Notes: generated by a model from the letters alone, not told the origin. DNA of 64,000 nt from Dryas octopetala (GCA_963921425.1 OY992835.1:19096001-19160000); one strand, 5' to 3'; positions 32,843 through 45,309 are shown, counted from the stretch's first letter. A program made the numbers and translations.

Positions 32843-33216
32843 CTGCATTGGTTAAGCATAAATCCTTTAATTAAGCAAATATAGAACAAGGGCAGGTACT
32901 CAGAATTTGATTGTGATTCCTAGAGTCCATATGGAACAGCCCAGGTTTGAGCCTAACCAGTGTCCCTTAAATTGCCTAGGAAAAAGAAAGTGACTCAAGC
33001 AATTTGACAATATCTGCACTTCTAGAAAGCTTGCGAAAATGTTCATTAATGTCTTACTTTCTAAAAAATTTCATAACTAATCCTAATCTAATAGGCCTCA
33101 AGAAGTTTTCTTTTTAATAAGGCATTGGTAACTAAGAGAGACTACAATATAAGAAGAAATGCATTTGCCAATACAAAGGGAAATACTGTGGAATAGAATA
33201 TCATAATCATGAAATG

Positions 33217-33862
33217 CTAGCATTTTATACATAATAAAAAATTTACAACATCTCTCATCGTGGGTCTACCGCTAGGATAATTATTGGTACATAGCAAAGC
33301 CACCTCAAGTAGAAGGACAATTTTTGCCACGATATTTGAAGCTCGAAGTTCCTCCATAAGGCTTGAATCAACAATCCTATCCATTTCTTCACCGTTGAGC
33401 CGCATTGACCTAGCCCAGCCTACAATGTCAGTTTGGTCCATAAATGATGGATCCAATACCTTCTTTCTAGTTATCAGCTCAAGTAAAACAACCCCATAAC
33501 AGTACACATCAGATTTCTCGCTCTGTGCTACTAGGAATGCAGTTTCTGTCACAAACCACAGAAAACATTTAGTTCATTGCCTACATGAATATGGGAACAT
33601 TCATAAGCAAAATAAAATTTAGAAGAATTACCTGGTGCAATATATCCAATTGTACCCATAACTGAGGCAGACATCGAAGTAGAAGACTGATCCAAAGGTT
33701 TAGCAATACCAAAATCAGCAACATGAGCCTCCATCTCAAAGTCTAAGAGAATGTAACTGAACAAGATTAAACCGTAGTCCTTTATAAACCAGAAGTCTTC
33801 TAGTTTAATTACCAGATTCCGGTGCACTACCTTTCCAAGGATTTGGGTTTCTCTAACCATGC
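33217..33862 (-). pseudogene. Relic of the second kinase of gene D
   Basis: Compared with gene A kinase 2, two blocks are missing: the N-lobe with glycine loop and VAIK lysine (joined at CTC near 33870) and the region with the HRD catalytic loop (joined at ATG near 33752). DFG (VADFGIAK), the 86-bp-type intron at the APE motif, and the C-lobe (33545-33217) remain. It is out of frame with gene D, which stops at 33863. Not a functional kinase. Confidence 0.88.
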
Positions 33863-36062
33863 TCAAGCGCCCTCACGAGCAATGAACTCAACATCCTGCC
33901 TAGCATTTGATGTTCCTCTCCTGGGGTCTGCATCTAATAACTCCTTGACAACATCTCTCATTGTTGGTCTCTTGCTAGGATCTTTATCAGTACATCTCAA
34001 AGCCACCCGAAGAACAACGACAACTTGTTTCATGATATTTGAATCCCGAAGTTCCTCCACAAGGCTAAAATCAACAATCCTATCAACTTCTTCTGCGTTG
34101 CTCCACATTGAACTAACCCATCCTACAAGGTCGGTTTGCTCCATAAATGATGGATCCAATGCCTTCTTTCTAGTTACCAACTCAAGTAATACAACCCCAT
34201 AACTGTACAAATCAGATTTCTCAGTGCTGTTTGCAGCTCTATATATATTTTCTGTCACAAATTAATGAAAACATTTTAGTTCACTGCCTACCTGATTCAT
34301 AATCAAAACCAAATTTCAAAAAAATACCTGGTGCAATATATCCAATTGTACCCACAACTGAAATGGGCGTCATTGAAGTAGGAGACTGATCCAAAAATTT
34401 AGCAACACCAAAATCAGCAACATGAGCCTCCATCTCAGAGTCTAAGAGAATGTTCATTGGTTTGATGTCTCGATGCACTATAGGAGGATCACAATTGTGA
34501 TGGATATATGCCAACCCACATGCAGTTCCAAGTGCTATCTTGTAGCGGACACTCCACTCAAGAGTTGGAGGGGGATTCATTCCATGCAAAACATCATGAA
34601 GGCTCCCATTTTCCATGTACCTATACAAGATTAAACCGTACTCCTGTCTAAACCAGAAGTCTATGAATTCAACCAGATTCCGGTGCCTAATATTCCCAAT
34701 CGTTTCAATTTCTCTAACCATGGTCAAACGCCTTCCTTGATGCCCTGCAAATACAATCCGCTTGACAGCAATGTCTCCATATGGATCCAGTGAGGCCTTA
34801 TAGACAGTTCCATGGGCACCTCTCCCAACGATATATTGATCATTAAAGTGTTCTGTAGCCTCCATTACTTTGTAGAGTAAGGACGAACCCTCTTGACAGT
34901 TGAGGCCCCGTCTCCGCCAGAGAGCAAGTAAAATAAACAAACAAAAAATTATCAAAAATGCCAAGAAGAAGGTAATTACAATTGGTGCTTTCCTCATTTT
35001 TTGCCAATTGGTTACTTGCCTTTCATAAGGCTTAGAATTGTTGCTTCCTGCACAAGTTAAGCCACATGATGGAAGGGAATTGACAGAAAGGTATGGATTG
35101 CCAACAACTGATAATGAGGATGAGTTCAGCAGGTACCTCAATGTCTCTGGGAGTGATCCTGTGAAGTTATTGTATGAAATATCAACTTCAACTAGTGACT
35201 GCATCTTATCAAGAGCTTTTAAAGTCCCTGTCAAATTGTTATGAGATATATCTAGCCCCTCTAGCCTTATCAACTTCCTAAGGTCCCATGGAATCTGACC
35301 TGTCAATGCATTATTGCTAAGATTCAATAATTTCAATGTATAAAACATACTCTGCAATACTCCACTTGGCGAGGGAATGACACCACCCAACAAATTCCCA
35401 CCAAGTTGTAGCTCTGAAAGCTGTTCAAGTTCTGACAAGAAAGGTGGAATGCCGCCAGTAAACCTGTTGTCCCTTAAAATCAATCTAGATAAATGTCTGC
35501 AACTTCTCAAACTAGATGGAATAGAGCCATTCAACAAATTGGACCCCACATTAAACGAATCCATTTTGGTACAATTTGAAAGTTTTGCAGGCAACGGACC
35601 CACCAAATTGTTTTGAAAAAGAATCAACCCTTGAAGCTCTGTAAGATTCCCTAGCTCCTGTGGTATAACTCCTGTTAACTTGTTCATGGACAAATCGATG
35701 TACGTGAGGTTGCTACAGTTTCCCAAGCTTGGAGGGATTTTGCCTGAAAAGTTGTTGGAACTCAAATAAAGAGTGTGCAAGTGACTCAAGCTGCCAATTT
35801 CAGGACCTAATTGACCAGAAATTCCAAAATTAGGGAGGTCCAAGGAAACCACATTGTGGGCAGTGTCACATTGTATTCCTTCCCATTTGCATGGAGTAGA
35901 ATCAGAAGGATTCCAACTTGAAGACATGGAATTAGGCACAGATGTCCAGAGCTTCAAGAGTGACAACAGAGCCACCCCATCAGAACTCAAATTAGAGACA
36001 GTACTACTCATGGACACAGAGGATTGCAACAAAAACAACAACTGGTACAGAAGAAGCTGCAT
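33863..36062 (-). CDS. Gene D: PEPR-like LRR receptor kinase with short ectodomain
   Basis: Exons 36062-34328 and 34251-33863, about 707 residues, in phase; intron 76 bp at the APE motif. ATG 36062 gives a signal peptide (MQLLLYQLLFLL). Order: N-cap CKWEGIQC, about 10 LRRs, membrane segment (TFFLAFLIIFCLFILLALW), one complete kinase (GRGAHG, AVKR, HRDIKPMN, DFG, APE) and the tail LLDADPRRGTSNARQ ending in AREGA. LRR 2 is joined directly to the repeat equivalent to LRR 19 of gene E, so 16-17 LRRs were lost in register. It once had a second kinase like gene A; a microhomology deletion put a stop after the linker. Likely plasma-membrane receptor; a 10-LRR ectodomain probably cannot bind Pep peptides in the way full-length PEPRs do (inference). 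Confidence 0.8.
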
Positions 36063-37256
36063 GTTATCTAAGTGGAAGAGAAGGAGAGCAAACCACAAAC
36101 TGAGAATAAAAGTTGAGTGGGTAAAGATAAGCTTTACCCGGTAATTATGGCAGTTAGCTATCTTCAGGTGGCAGGAAGATCCAGCATGTGCATGGCGGTT
36201 GAATTGTCGTTTGCAATCTCTGAAATGGGTTGAAAACAGAGAGAGAAAGAGTGTGTGTGTACAGATTAAGAATGGAGAGTGTGGCTATGTTTGCTTTTGC
36301 TGAGTTATGTTGAAGATGACTAGATGAGGACACGGGTAGCGGTCCTTATGATCTTTACCCCATACGGAGAGATCACGTAGCCAGGAAACTTCTGCAACCT
36401 TGCTCTCTTACTATATCGATCAAGATAAAACTCTTTCTTCGTTGTTTCTTTATGTGAACAAAAGATAAATACTTGACTTATATTGAACCAACTTTCCACG
36501 AAAACTTATTCTGGCAGAAACCAGTTTTCAAGAGCTTATACGACATTATAATTTTTTTTTTTCAAGTCTAATACCACACAATGAGAATAAAAGTTGGTAA
36601 AGATGAGCTTTACAACATGAGGCTGAGTTATGGCAGGTATCCAGCATGTGCATGGCGGTTGAATTGAGCTGAGTTATGGTGCCGATCAGGCTGACTCATA
36701 AGGTCTCTCTGGTAATAAAGGCTGACTCATGAGGCTGACCCACACGCAGAGAGACTTGACTTTTGCAACGATGGTCTGCTAATAAAGACATAAGATGGAC
36801 TCAAATAATGGGATCCTCCACTTAAATTAATTTCCTTTTATCCACAAAAGAAAACAAAAAACACCAACTCTAACTCTTTCTTCTTTCTTTCCATTTTCCA
36901 CGAAACCTCCAGGTAATAGTTCATTTGGAAAAAAAGCTTTATTTCAACAAGAAAGAAGCGTTGGATTAGTCCATGGATTGGAATTTCACTTTTGGAATTC
37001 GGCTCTTCAATCTCATGAAACAGTGATGGTAACAGTGAATTTGATTTCCAGATAGAGGCTTAAACTTATATACGTTTATGATAGTGTTAACAAAAAGATG
37101 GCACCAATAATCAGGATCCTGCACAAATTTCATAATATCTAGCTGCATTCTAGGAAGCTTGAGAAAATGATAATCATTCAACTCTTACTTTCTAACAATT
37201 TTCATAACTGATCCTAATCTAACAGAGAACAGTTTATGAAGAAACACATTTGGCAA
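36063..37256. other. Spacer: gene D upstream region and gene E 3' flank
   Basis: 36063-36480 matches the 5' flank of gene A. 36540-36780 holds scrambled pieces of the same flank (ATCCAGCATGTGCATGGCGG occurs again). 36780-37256 matches 20100-20530, the 3' flank of gene B, ending in CATTTGGCAA, the left target duplication of the TIR element. No gene. Confidence 0.6.
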
Positions 37257-37257
37257 C

Positions 37258-37296
37258 GGAAATTCTAACATAACTGCAGGCATTAGATGCCTTCAA
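37258..37296 (+). repeat. Left terminal inverted repeat of the TIR element
   Basis: Begins GGAAATTCTAACATAACTGC and continues with AGGCATTAGATGCC; pairs with the reverse complement of 48162-48200. Confidence 0.78.
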
Positions 37297-37303
37297 GCTT
37301 TTG

Positions 37304-37335
37304 ACCGTTAGATCAGTAAATGTTGATCTAACGGT
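37304..37335. repeat. Perfect 12-bp inverted repeat (hairpin)
   Basis: ACCGTTAGATCA, an 8-base loop, then TGATCTAACGGT. Subterminal in the TIR element. Confidence 0.85.
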
Positions 37336-37446
37336 TAAGAAAAAAACTTATGGGCCAGCAGGTAGCAAGTTAATGAGATGAGAGAGAAAGTGAGCTAATA
37401 TACAGGGTTAGCACTTATCGGTAGCCTTTCACGAAAAAACCCAGAC

Positions 37447-37695
37447 TTCCACAGGGGCAGAGCTGAGCTCAGTGCACAACCCAGCACGGGCAGAGCTGAG
37501 TTCAGTGCACAACCCAATCCGAGATCCATCCACACTTCCAGAGGGACAGAGCTCACTTCACAAAGAATCAATTTAATGGGTACATCGAGACTTCCACAGG
37601 GGCAGAGCTGAGCTCAGTGCACAACCCAATCCGAGATCCATCCACACTTCCAGAGGGACAGAGCTCACTTCACAAAGAATCAATTTAATGGGACA
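37447..37695 (+). repeat. Tandem duplication of ~115 bp
   Basis: The stretch with ACTTCCACAGGGGCAGAGCT, CCGAGATCCATCCACACTTC and CAAAGAATCAATTTAATGGG occurs twice head to tail. A partial third copy of the first motif precedes it. Function unknown. Confidence 0.8.
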
Positions 37696-38221
37696 GAGCT
37701 CAACCACGAATTGCACATCCATCACACGAATTGCTCACTCCTTCCTCTGTTGTGCTCTGTTAATTTAAGGTATTTTGCACTATGGGTTTGGTATGGTCTT
37801 GACGTTTTCCCATTTAATTTGAAGATTTGGCTTAAAATTGTTATTGGGGTATGGGTTCATGTGGATAGTTTTGATGATTGTTCGATTTCAAGGTATGGAT
37901 ATATTTAGGGATTTCAGGACATTTGCATGCAAAACGCTATAAATGCTTATGACTGCTCATGTCCTTTTGGAATGTGTGTGTGTGTATGTGTGTGCTATTT
38001 ATCTACTAATAAGTCTCTGCTGCATTGATTAAAAGAAAGAATATACATGTATCTTTCCTGTGCCAATCTGTAATCTGCATGACTTTATCTAGACATCATA
38101 ATGTTGACCTTAAGTTTTAACCGGATTATTAGAAAGATACTTATATCATCAATACATGTACCTTACAAACCATACTAAAAACCAGTCTTTTAGTGGAAGA
38201 ATAGTGATTGCATTACTTAAA

Positions 38222-38674
38222 CATTACTCTTGCATGGTGGACCTTCTAGGTAGGGCTGGTCATTTGGAAGAAGCAGAAGAGATTATCAATGGCATGTCAG
38301 TTAAGGCAGATGCTGTGGTGTGGGGTGCATTATTCTTTGCTTGTTATATTCATAAAAATATTTTGATGGCAGAAAGAGCAGCTTCCAAGCTTCTCGAGTT
38401 GGACCCTCATGATAGTGGAGTTTACATTTTGCTTGCAAAAATGTATAGGGAATCAAATATGTGGGAGGAGGCAGGGAGGGTGCAAAATATGATGAAGGAG
38501 AGAGGAGTAGAGAAGACTCCTGGTTGCAGCTCAATTGAGGTCAATGACATTGTATATGAGTTTATTGTCAGAGACAAATCACACCCTCGGACGAAACAGA
38601 TATATGATTGTTTAGTTCAGTTAACAAGACAAATAGAGCTTGTTGGTTGTTTATCTGCAGTTCATGCAGTTTGA
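38222..38674 (+). pseudogene. PPR protein C-terminal fragment (last PPR and E domain)
   Basis: Open for about 150 residues from HYSCMVDLLGRAGHLEEAEE through WGALFFACYIHKN, LLELDPHDSGVYILLAKMY and KERGVEKTPGCSSIEV to DKSHPRTKQIYD, ending at a stop at 38674. This is the E/E+ region of plant PLS-class PPR proteins, which act in organelle RNA editing or processing. The PPR tracts and targeting peptide that should precede it are missing, so it is a fragment, plausibly captured by the surrounding TIR element. No frame lesion within the fragment. Confidence 0.85.
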
Positions 38675-40917
38675 AATGACTTTCTCCTTGGTTCTTAATT
38701 TAGGCAACAAATTTGAATTAGCAGGTAAAGGAGAAGAGTGCATGTGAAGTGTCCTTCATTTCAAACTGCTAGACAACGTTCAAAGAGTGCATTTTAAGAG
38801 TGTAGTTTGCTTTGAAGTGATCTAAATTAAAGAGTATCTAGAACAAAATCTGGACAGCTATACAATTGCAACAATTGAAGAACTTCTCTATTCTTTGGTG
38901 CTTCTGCTCTGGTATGAACCCTTAGGAGCTGCTTTTTTGTTTTTTGTTTTTTTTTTGCCCCTCTTGTTTTGTACTTTTATGATTCTCTGAAAATGCTCAC
39001 CCTTCTGGATTGACATTTTTCCTTAACAAAAAATAATAATAGGACTTTCCTGAATGCAATTTGTTTTTGTGTTTATTATACTGACCATGCTTTCTGCACT
39101 AATGTCAGGGTTCTTACAAGGAAAACATGATAGCTTTTCTTCACCAGCACCAAAATGTTTTCAAGGTTGCTAGCCAAGTACATCGCAGTTCCATCCTTTG
39201 TCAAGGTATTCAAAGTTGCTCCATTGGCTTTTGAAGGGCTGCTATTTATCAAAGCTAATTTCCACGAGGTAATGGACCATTACTTGCCCCAGAATTCAAT
39301 ATTGCACTTTCTAGAAATTGTCATTTTTATGGGAACTTTTTCTCTCAGATGAGCATGAAATGGACTTCGATCAATTTGGGATACTTATAAAAGTAAAGTT
39401 CAAGTGATTGCATTTTCGTTCCTGTTTACATATACTTTCATGGCACTACTTATTTGCGTTTGGAAGTTTAATTTATGACCTGATATAGTAGATTACCATT
39501 TTATAGCTGGAAAAGTCATTAGGATAGAGACGTCTTTTTCATTGGATTACTTCTGCCTTGACACTCTTGTGAGAGGTATTCAATTGGTTTAGAGAAGAAG
39601 GGAAATCTAGTGCACAATCCCTTAATAAGCTATATTGGATTTGGAACCATTATAAATACCAAATTTGAGATAATGTAAATTAGATCTCTTCCTAACTGCT
39701 TGGTTTTCTTTGTCAATCCAATTAATTTGATACACTTGGTACCAATTATTGCTTAATTGAAAGTCTGTCTTAGGTTAATGCGAAGTGTCTGGTTTCTCTT
39801 ATTGCATTAAATGCTATGAATTCATAGTTTTGATTTGTTATGTGAAATTGTGCTTCTGAATAATTGGGTTGGTAGTTCTGTTCACTCAATGTATATCTTC
39901 ATGTTAAAATTGTGTGAAGAAGCAACCTTGCCTCCAGACCTATTGCAGAGGCAGAGTATCTTGCCATTGTGTGGTCTGCAACGTCTCAGCAATCAACACA
40001 TGAAGATTGACTAGTATTTCATACCAAGTGTGTTCAAGCTAGTTGCTGATATTTTCCAAACCACTTCCAATGGTCCCATTATGTTCTCCAAGGATCAAAA
40101 TTGGTCTCTGAAACTCTCCGTGCTTTTGGAACATGTATTTGAACAAATATTGATTAGTTAAATGAATGGATGAAATTTTTTATGAATGGATGGATTTTTG
40201 TTGAATGGATGGATTTTTATGAGAGAATGGAATATAAATAACATTTATAACATCCAAATCCCATTAAAAATTGACATGTATAATCTTGTTTGTTTATATC
40301 AGTTTCAGGAGGTTTTATACATCGAAAAAACTTGATTACGATTTCCAATCTTGTTTTGGATATCAGTTGGGCTGAAAAAACAAACGGCATTTGCTTTGTT
40401 CTTTTGACAATTCATCCATTGCGTTTGATCTGTTGAAATGATTTTAAACGATTCGACAGGGACTGCTCAGGATCCCAATTATAACAGCATTATTCAATGA
40501 TTAAAAAACAGAAAAAGATTTTGGTTAATACATAAAGGGGCAGCAAAATACAAGCATGTGTATTGGCAAAATATGTATTGGCACTTTTGGGTACTTGATA
40601 TTCAACAAATTTTACCCAACTCAAGAATGCCTAAACATTTTGATACAATATTGATTAAAAATGTAAAACACATGTAAATGTGTAATGTATATAGTTTTAG
40701 ACTTTTAGTATAAGGTTTTTAATTAAACTTGTTAATACTTAATACCTTAAAAAATTTGATCTAAAAAAAACCCCCTACAAAATTTAAAATTCAAAAAACT
40801 AAAACTGAAAATCACTAAAACAAAAAAATTAAAACACAAAATATTGAAATTGAAACCAAAAAAATTCCATCCTCGCCCAAAATATAAAATTAACCCACCC
40901 AAGTTGAAAAAAAAATG
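38675..40917. other. Non-coding interior of the TIR element
   Basis: AT-rich, no gene recognised. A faint Copia RNase H-like stretch on the plus strand near 39950-40130 (RPIAEAEYLAIVWSATS) may be an old retroelement scrap. 40150-40230 has a short GAATGGATGGATTTTT tandem. Small frames around 39155-39352 have no family I recognise. Confidence 0.4.
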
Positions 40918-42750
40918 AACCTCTGGCGCGTCTCCAGACTTGTCAAATAGTGTAATTTTGAATTGCATGTCAAAACCTGATTGTTACACAGGAGCTTGTA
41001 TTTAGCACTCTGAGAATGCAATTGCCCTTTCGTGTATACACAGTTGCAGTGCGAAACGTTTTTTTTGGCCCAGTGATGAAATTACCATTTTCTTGAGATT
41101 TGGTTCAAGAAAATGGTAACTTGGATTAAGAAAATGGTAACTTACAATTCATTGAGAAAAAGTTACCATTTCTTGAGAAAAAAAAAATCAAGAAAATGGT
41201 AAGTTTGGTCACGCTGGGGCTGGATTACCACTTTTTTGAATGAAGTTACCATTTTCTTGATCAATTGATCAAGAAAGTGGTAACGTGTTTTGCTTCACTG
41301 ATTCCGTTACCATTTTCTTGATATTTGGTTCAAGAAAATGGTAACTTCGATCAAGAATGTGGTAACTTACCATTTCTTAAGAAAATGTTACCATTTCTTG
41401 AGGAAAAAAATCAAGAGAATTGTAACTTTGGTCAAGATTGGCCTTAGTTACCACATTCTTGAACTAAGTTACCATTTTCTTGATCGAACGATCAAGAAAG
41501 TGGTAACATGTTTTGCTTGGCTGATTTGGTTACCATTTTCTTGATGTTTGGTTCAAGAAAATGGTAACTTGGATCAACAAAATGGTAACTTACCATTTCT
41601 TAACAAAAAGTTACCATTTCTTGAGAAAAAAAATCAAAAAAATGGTAGCTTTGGTCAAGCTTGGGCTTGGTTACCACTTTCTTGATCAAAGTTACCATTT
41701 TCTGCCCCACTGATTTAGTTACCATTTTCTTGAGGATTGGTTTAAGAAAATGGTAACTTGGATCAAGAAAATGGTAACTTACTATTTCTTGAGAAAAAGT
41801 TACCATTTCTTGAGGAAATAAATCAAGAAAATGGTAACTTTTGTCAAGCTTGGGCTTGGTTACCACTTTCTTGATCAAAGTTACCATTTTCTTGATCGAA
41901 CAATCAAGAAAGTGGTAACGTTTTTTGCTTGGCTAATTTGGTTACCATTTTCTTGAGGATTGGTTCAAGAAAATGGTAACTTGGATGAAGAAAATGGTAA
42001 CTTACCATTTCTTGATCCAAAGTTACCATTTCTTGAGGAAAAAAATCAAGAAAATTGTAACTTTGATCAAGGTTGAGATTGGTTACCACATTCTTGAACC
42101 AAGTTACCATTTTCTTGATCGAATGATCAAGAAAGTGGTAACGTTTTTTGCTTGGCTGATTTGGTTACCATTTTCTTGAGGATTGGTTCAAGAAAATGGT
42201 AACTTGGATAAAGAAAATGGTAACTTACCATTTCTTGAGAAAAAATTACCATTTCTTGAGGAAAAAAATCAAGAAAATGGTAAGTTTGGTCAAGCTTAGG
42301 CTGAGTTACCACTTTCTTGAACCAAGTTACCATTTTCTTGATCGATTGATCAAGAAAGTAGTAACGTGTTTTGCTTGGCTGATTTGGTTACCATTTTCTT
42401 GATGTTTGGTTTAAGAAAATGGTAACTTTGATCAAGAATGTGGTAACTTACCATTTCTTGAGAAAATGTTACCATTTCTTGAGGAAAAAAATCAAGAAAA
42501 TTGTAACTTTGGTCAAGATTGGCCTTTGTTACCACATTCTTGAACCAAGTTACTATTTTCTTGATCGAACGATCACGAATTTGGTAACGTGTTTTGCTTG
42601 GCTGATTTGGTTACCATTTTCTTGATGGTTGGTTCAAGAAAATGGTAACTTTGATCAAGAATGTGGTAACTTACCATTTCTTGAGAAAATTTTACCATTT
42701 CTTGAGAAAAAAGATCAAGAAAATGGTAAGTTTGGTCAAGATATAATTTT
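40918..42750 (+). repeat. Array 1 of the 223-bp inverted-repeat-rich unit
   Basis: Starts with a ~150-bp header (TTGCATGTCAAAACCTGATT, then CAGTTGCAGTGCGAAACG) followed by about eight head-to-tail units with a period near 223 bp (for example 41941, 42164, 42387). Each unit contains seven or so copies of GTTACCATTTTCTTGA or its reverse complement TCAAGAAAATGGTAAC in alternating orientation, so RNA from either strand would fold into chained hairpins. Reading frames like MVTWIKKMVTYHFL on both strands are repeat translations. Same orientation as array 2. Confidence 0.92.
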
Positions 42751-43520
42751 GTGATTGCATGTTCAAACCGGATTGGCAAACAGGAGCTAGTTTTTAATAC
42801 TCAGAGAATGCAATTGCCTTTTCATCTATATACAGTTGCATGCGTAGGTGGTTACCACATTCTTGATGTGAATTTACCATTTTCTTGAATTTAAGATCAA
42901 GAAAGTGGTAACTTGGGTTTTAGGCAGTTTTGTGAAGTTACCACTTTTTTGATGCATCCCTCAAGAAAGTGGTAACTCATAGTCAAAATTTGGTAAGTAA
43001 CCAAATCTTGACAGAGTTACCACTTTCTTGAGGGATGCATCAAAAATGTGGTAAAACCCAAATCACACAGAACTTCCGCTCATTTCACTCTCCATTCAAA
43101 ATAAATAACGTAGCCTCACCCAGACCCTCGCTCGCCGCCCTCGACTCTCTCTCGCCGTCCTGGCACTGTCTTTCAATCCTCGCTTGGCCACCCTTTCGCC
43201 ATTCCCATGTCCAAACCTGATTGCCAAACAGGAGCTCGTATTTAAGGCTTGTAGAATGCAATTGCATGATGGTCGGTATACAGTTGCCTGTGTACGTGGT
43301 TACCACATTCTTGATGTGAAGTTACCATTTTCTTCAATATAAGATCAATAAAGTGGTATCCTGGGTTTTAGGCAGTTTTGTGAAGTTACCACTTTTTTGA
43401 GGGATCCCTCAAGAAAGTGGTAACTCTTGGTCAAGATTTGGTAAGTTACAAAATATTGCCTGAGTTACCAGTTTCTTGAGAGGTGCATCAAAAAAATGGT
43501 AAAACCCAAATCACACAGAA
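42751..43520 (+). repeat. Two header-plus-footer modules without internal units
   Basis: A block of about 450 bp occurs twice (from about 42755 and 43205). Each has the header (AACCKGATTGSCAAACAGGAG), a few GTTACCA/TGGTAAC motifs, a footer ending GATGCATCAAAAAWRTGGTAAA, and a tail with AACCCAAATCACACAGAA and CTCGCCG-rich sequence. These look like minimal versions of the arrays, with 0 instead of about 8 central units. Confidence 0.75.
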
Positions 43521-44964
43521 TTTCCGCTCAGCTCACTCTCGATTCAAAATAAATAACCTAGCCTCACCCAGACTCTATCTCGCCGCCCTCGCCCTCTGAG
43601 GCCCTCACCTTCTGACTGAATCCTCGCCCTCTTGCCACCCTCGATCTCGCCATCCTCTCACCGAAAACTCAGAAACCCATCCCAGAAAGATCAGACTCTC
43701 TCTCGCCGTCCTGGCACTGTCGTTCAATCCTCGTTGTCGCCACCCTTTCGCCATCCTCCCACCAAAACCGCAGAAAACTCAGAAACCCATCCTAGCACGT
43801 CCATCGCCCATCATCCCAGAAAACTCAGACCCTCTCTCACTGAGTTTCGAAACATAGAAACCCAGAAAACTCACGCTCACTCTCTATCTCACCGAGTTTC
43901 GATCTCGCAGAAACCGTAAAACTCAGACACTGTCTCGCTCACCCAGGTTAGGGCTTCGATTTGTTTACATTTGTTTTTGTAGTTTTATTCATATGTCAAA
44001 CTCTCCATCTCTTTCATGAACTGAATATTTGGATTTTGAACTAATTCATTCAGGCTCAGAAACAGGCACTTGCAGCAATTTACATTGAAGCCAAGACACG
44101 TTCAAGTTTGGTTTCAGAACAGAAGCAAGGTAAGATTTCCATATATCAAATATGCAGATATGCTTATATTTGTTTTTGGGATTTTAAAAACAAATAAAAA
44201 AAAAATCACTTACACAAGCGTATTAGAAAGCTAGTATTTTCTAAACGAATTTAGTAAACTAAGTTGTGAGATTGGTTGCTTAATGTTATGGATTTCATTT
44301 ATGGCAGCTTGATACCTGGTTCCTAACTTGTGAGTAATATAGTAAACTAAACTGTTATTGGTTGCTATACTTGCTTGCTGTGTTATTGGTTAGGAATTTT
44401 AAAAATTTATTGTTAATAAAAACAAGTGATGAGAGTTGTAGAGCTGAAGTAGTCCCAACAGGGGCTGCGGCGGCTACCCCTCTTCAATCTAGTACGGAAG
44501 TTACTCAAAATAAGCAAAACGTGGGATTTTTTCTCTTTTTGATCATCTCCCTGCCCATGTACTTGTTTTTGCTGTAAAGGTTGGGTATGTATGTAATTTG
44601 TTTGTTTGGAGTTTGTTTTTAATTTTTTTGTGCATGTGGTCGGTTTTTTTTCTACTGTCATACACGCGGATGTCAAGTTATTTAGTCTTGGGAGGACAGA
44701 TATCCATTTTAGGTTCTCCCATTTCAGGAAGGAGTTTGCAAAATGTTTCGTGAAAACAAAATGAATGGCCATAAAAAGAAAGAAGAAAAAGCTTCTTGAA
44801 AAGACTATGATTTTTCATTCAAAAGCATTATTATCTTGCTGCAGTTGAATATTGGAAATTGCGTACATGGTGTGTTATGGATCAAAATTTCACATTGTTA
44901 GGTATTTTTCCATAATATGTTTGCAAAGAATAAAGACAATGTGTTTTTGTGCAAGTAGGAACAT
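43521..44964 (+). other. Probable leader and introns of the small zinc-finger gene
   Basis: CT-rich leader-like sequence (43560-43945) ending in a good donor (CACCCAG|GTTAGGG near 43945), an AG-flanked segment near 44054-44130 ending in CAAG|GTAAGA, then AT-rich sequence. This resembles non-coding 5' exons of the gene at 44965, but exon use is inferred from splice motifs only. Confidence 0.4.
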
Positions 44965-45309
44965 ATGGCCAACGACTTAGGTCCACGGTGCTTAGTTTGC
45001 AATGGTTCAATGCAATATATTGCCAATTTTGAAGGTAATCAACGTCCAGCCTGGGGATACGAAGGGACTAATGTAAGTGAACGTTGTTGTTAAGTTTGCC
45101 CAATCCTTAAAGCAACGAAAACATTGAAATGTCATAATGCATGTGTTTTGTATTAGGGTAAGGCTGACTGCCATGGCTGGATATGGGTAGATGAGTACAG
45201 TAGCTGTGGATTCACAATTGTTTCGGCATCACAACCACCCAAAGATACCGGAGTGTCAAATGTTGCGGATTCATCACAAGGGTCAGCTGCCCCTGATTTA
45301 TCTCAATAG
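44965..45309 (+). CDS. Small two-exon GRF-like zinc-finger protein
   Basis: Exons 44965-45072 and 45157-45309 (84-bp GT-AG intron, phase 0), 86 residues. Starts MANDLGPRCLVCNG and continues with CHGWIWVDE after the splice; the pattern CX2C...W.Y...C..W.WVDE resembles GRF-type zinc fingers, which bind single-stranded nucleic acid. TAG at 45307 ends the frame, but the same frame continues open to TAA at 45454 with an acidic, Trp/Pro-rich tail (NWRPWWPSDSSWSPDPDD). The TAG may therefore be a recent nonsense mutation in a roughly 135-residue protein. Being inside the TIR element it may be captured host sequence or an element gene; the family call is tentative. Confidence 0.5.

Larger units (their letters stand above)
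29820..33003. repeat. Segment S, copy 2
   Basis: Near-identical repeat of 1-3255 in the same orientation, containing the same TIR element, PEPR relic and RRM relic exon. Differences: loss of GTAGTG after the TIR element, a replaced stretch around 31940-31980, and a shorter right part. It ends at about 33003, where it joins PEPR 3' flank directly; the 0.4 kb present at 3256-3590 plus 16025-16076 is missing through a CAA microhomology join. Confidence 0.93.

Noticed and set aside
40747..40968. Phe-rich minus-strand frame
   Set aside because: AT-rich chance frame; no homology recognised.
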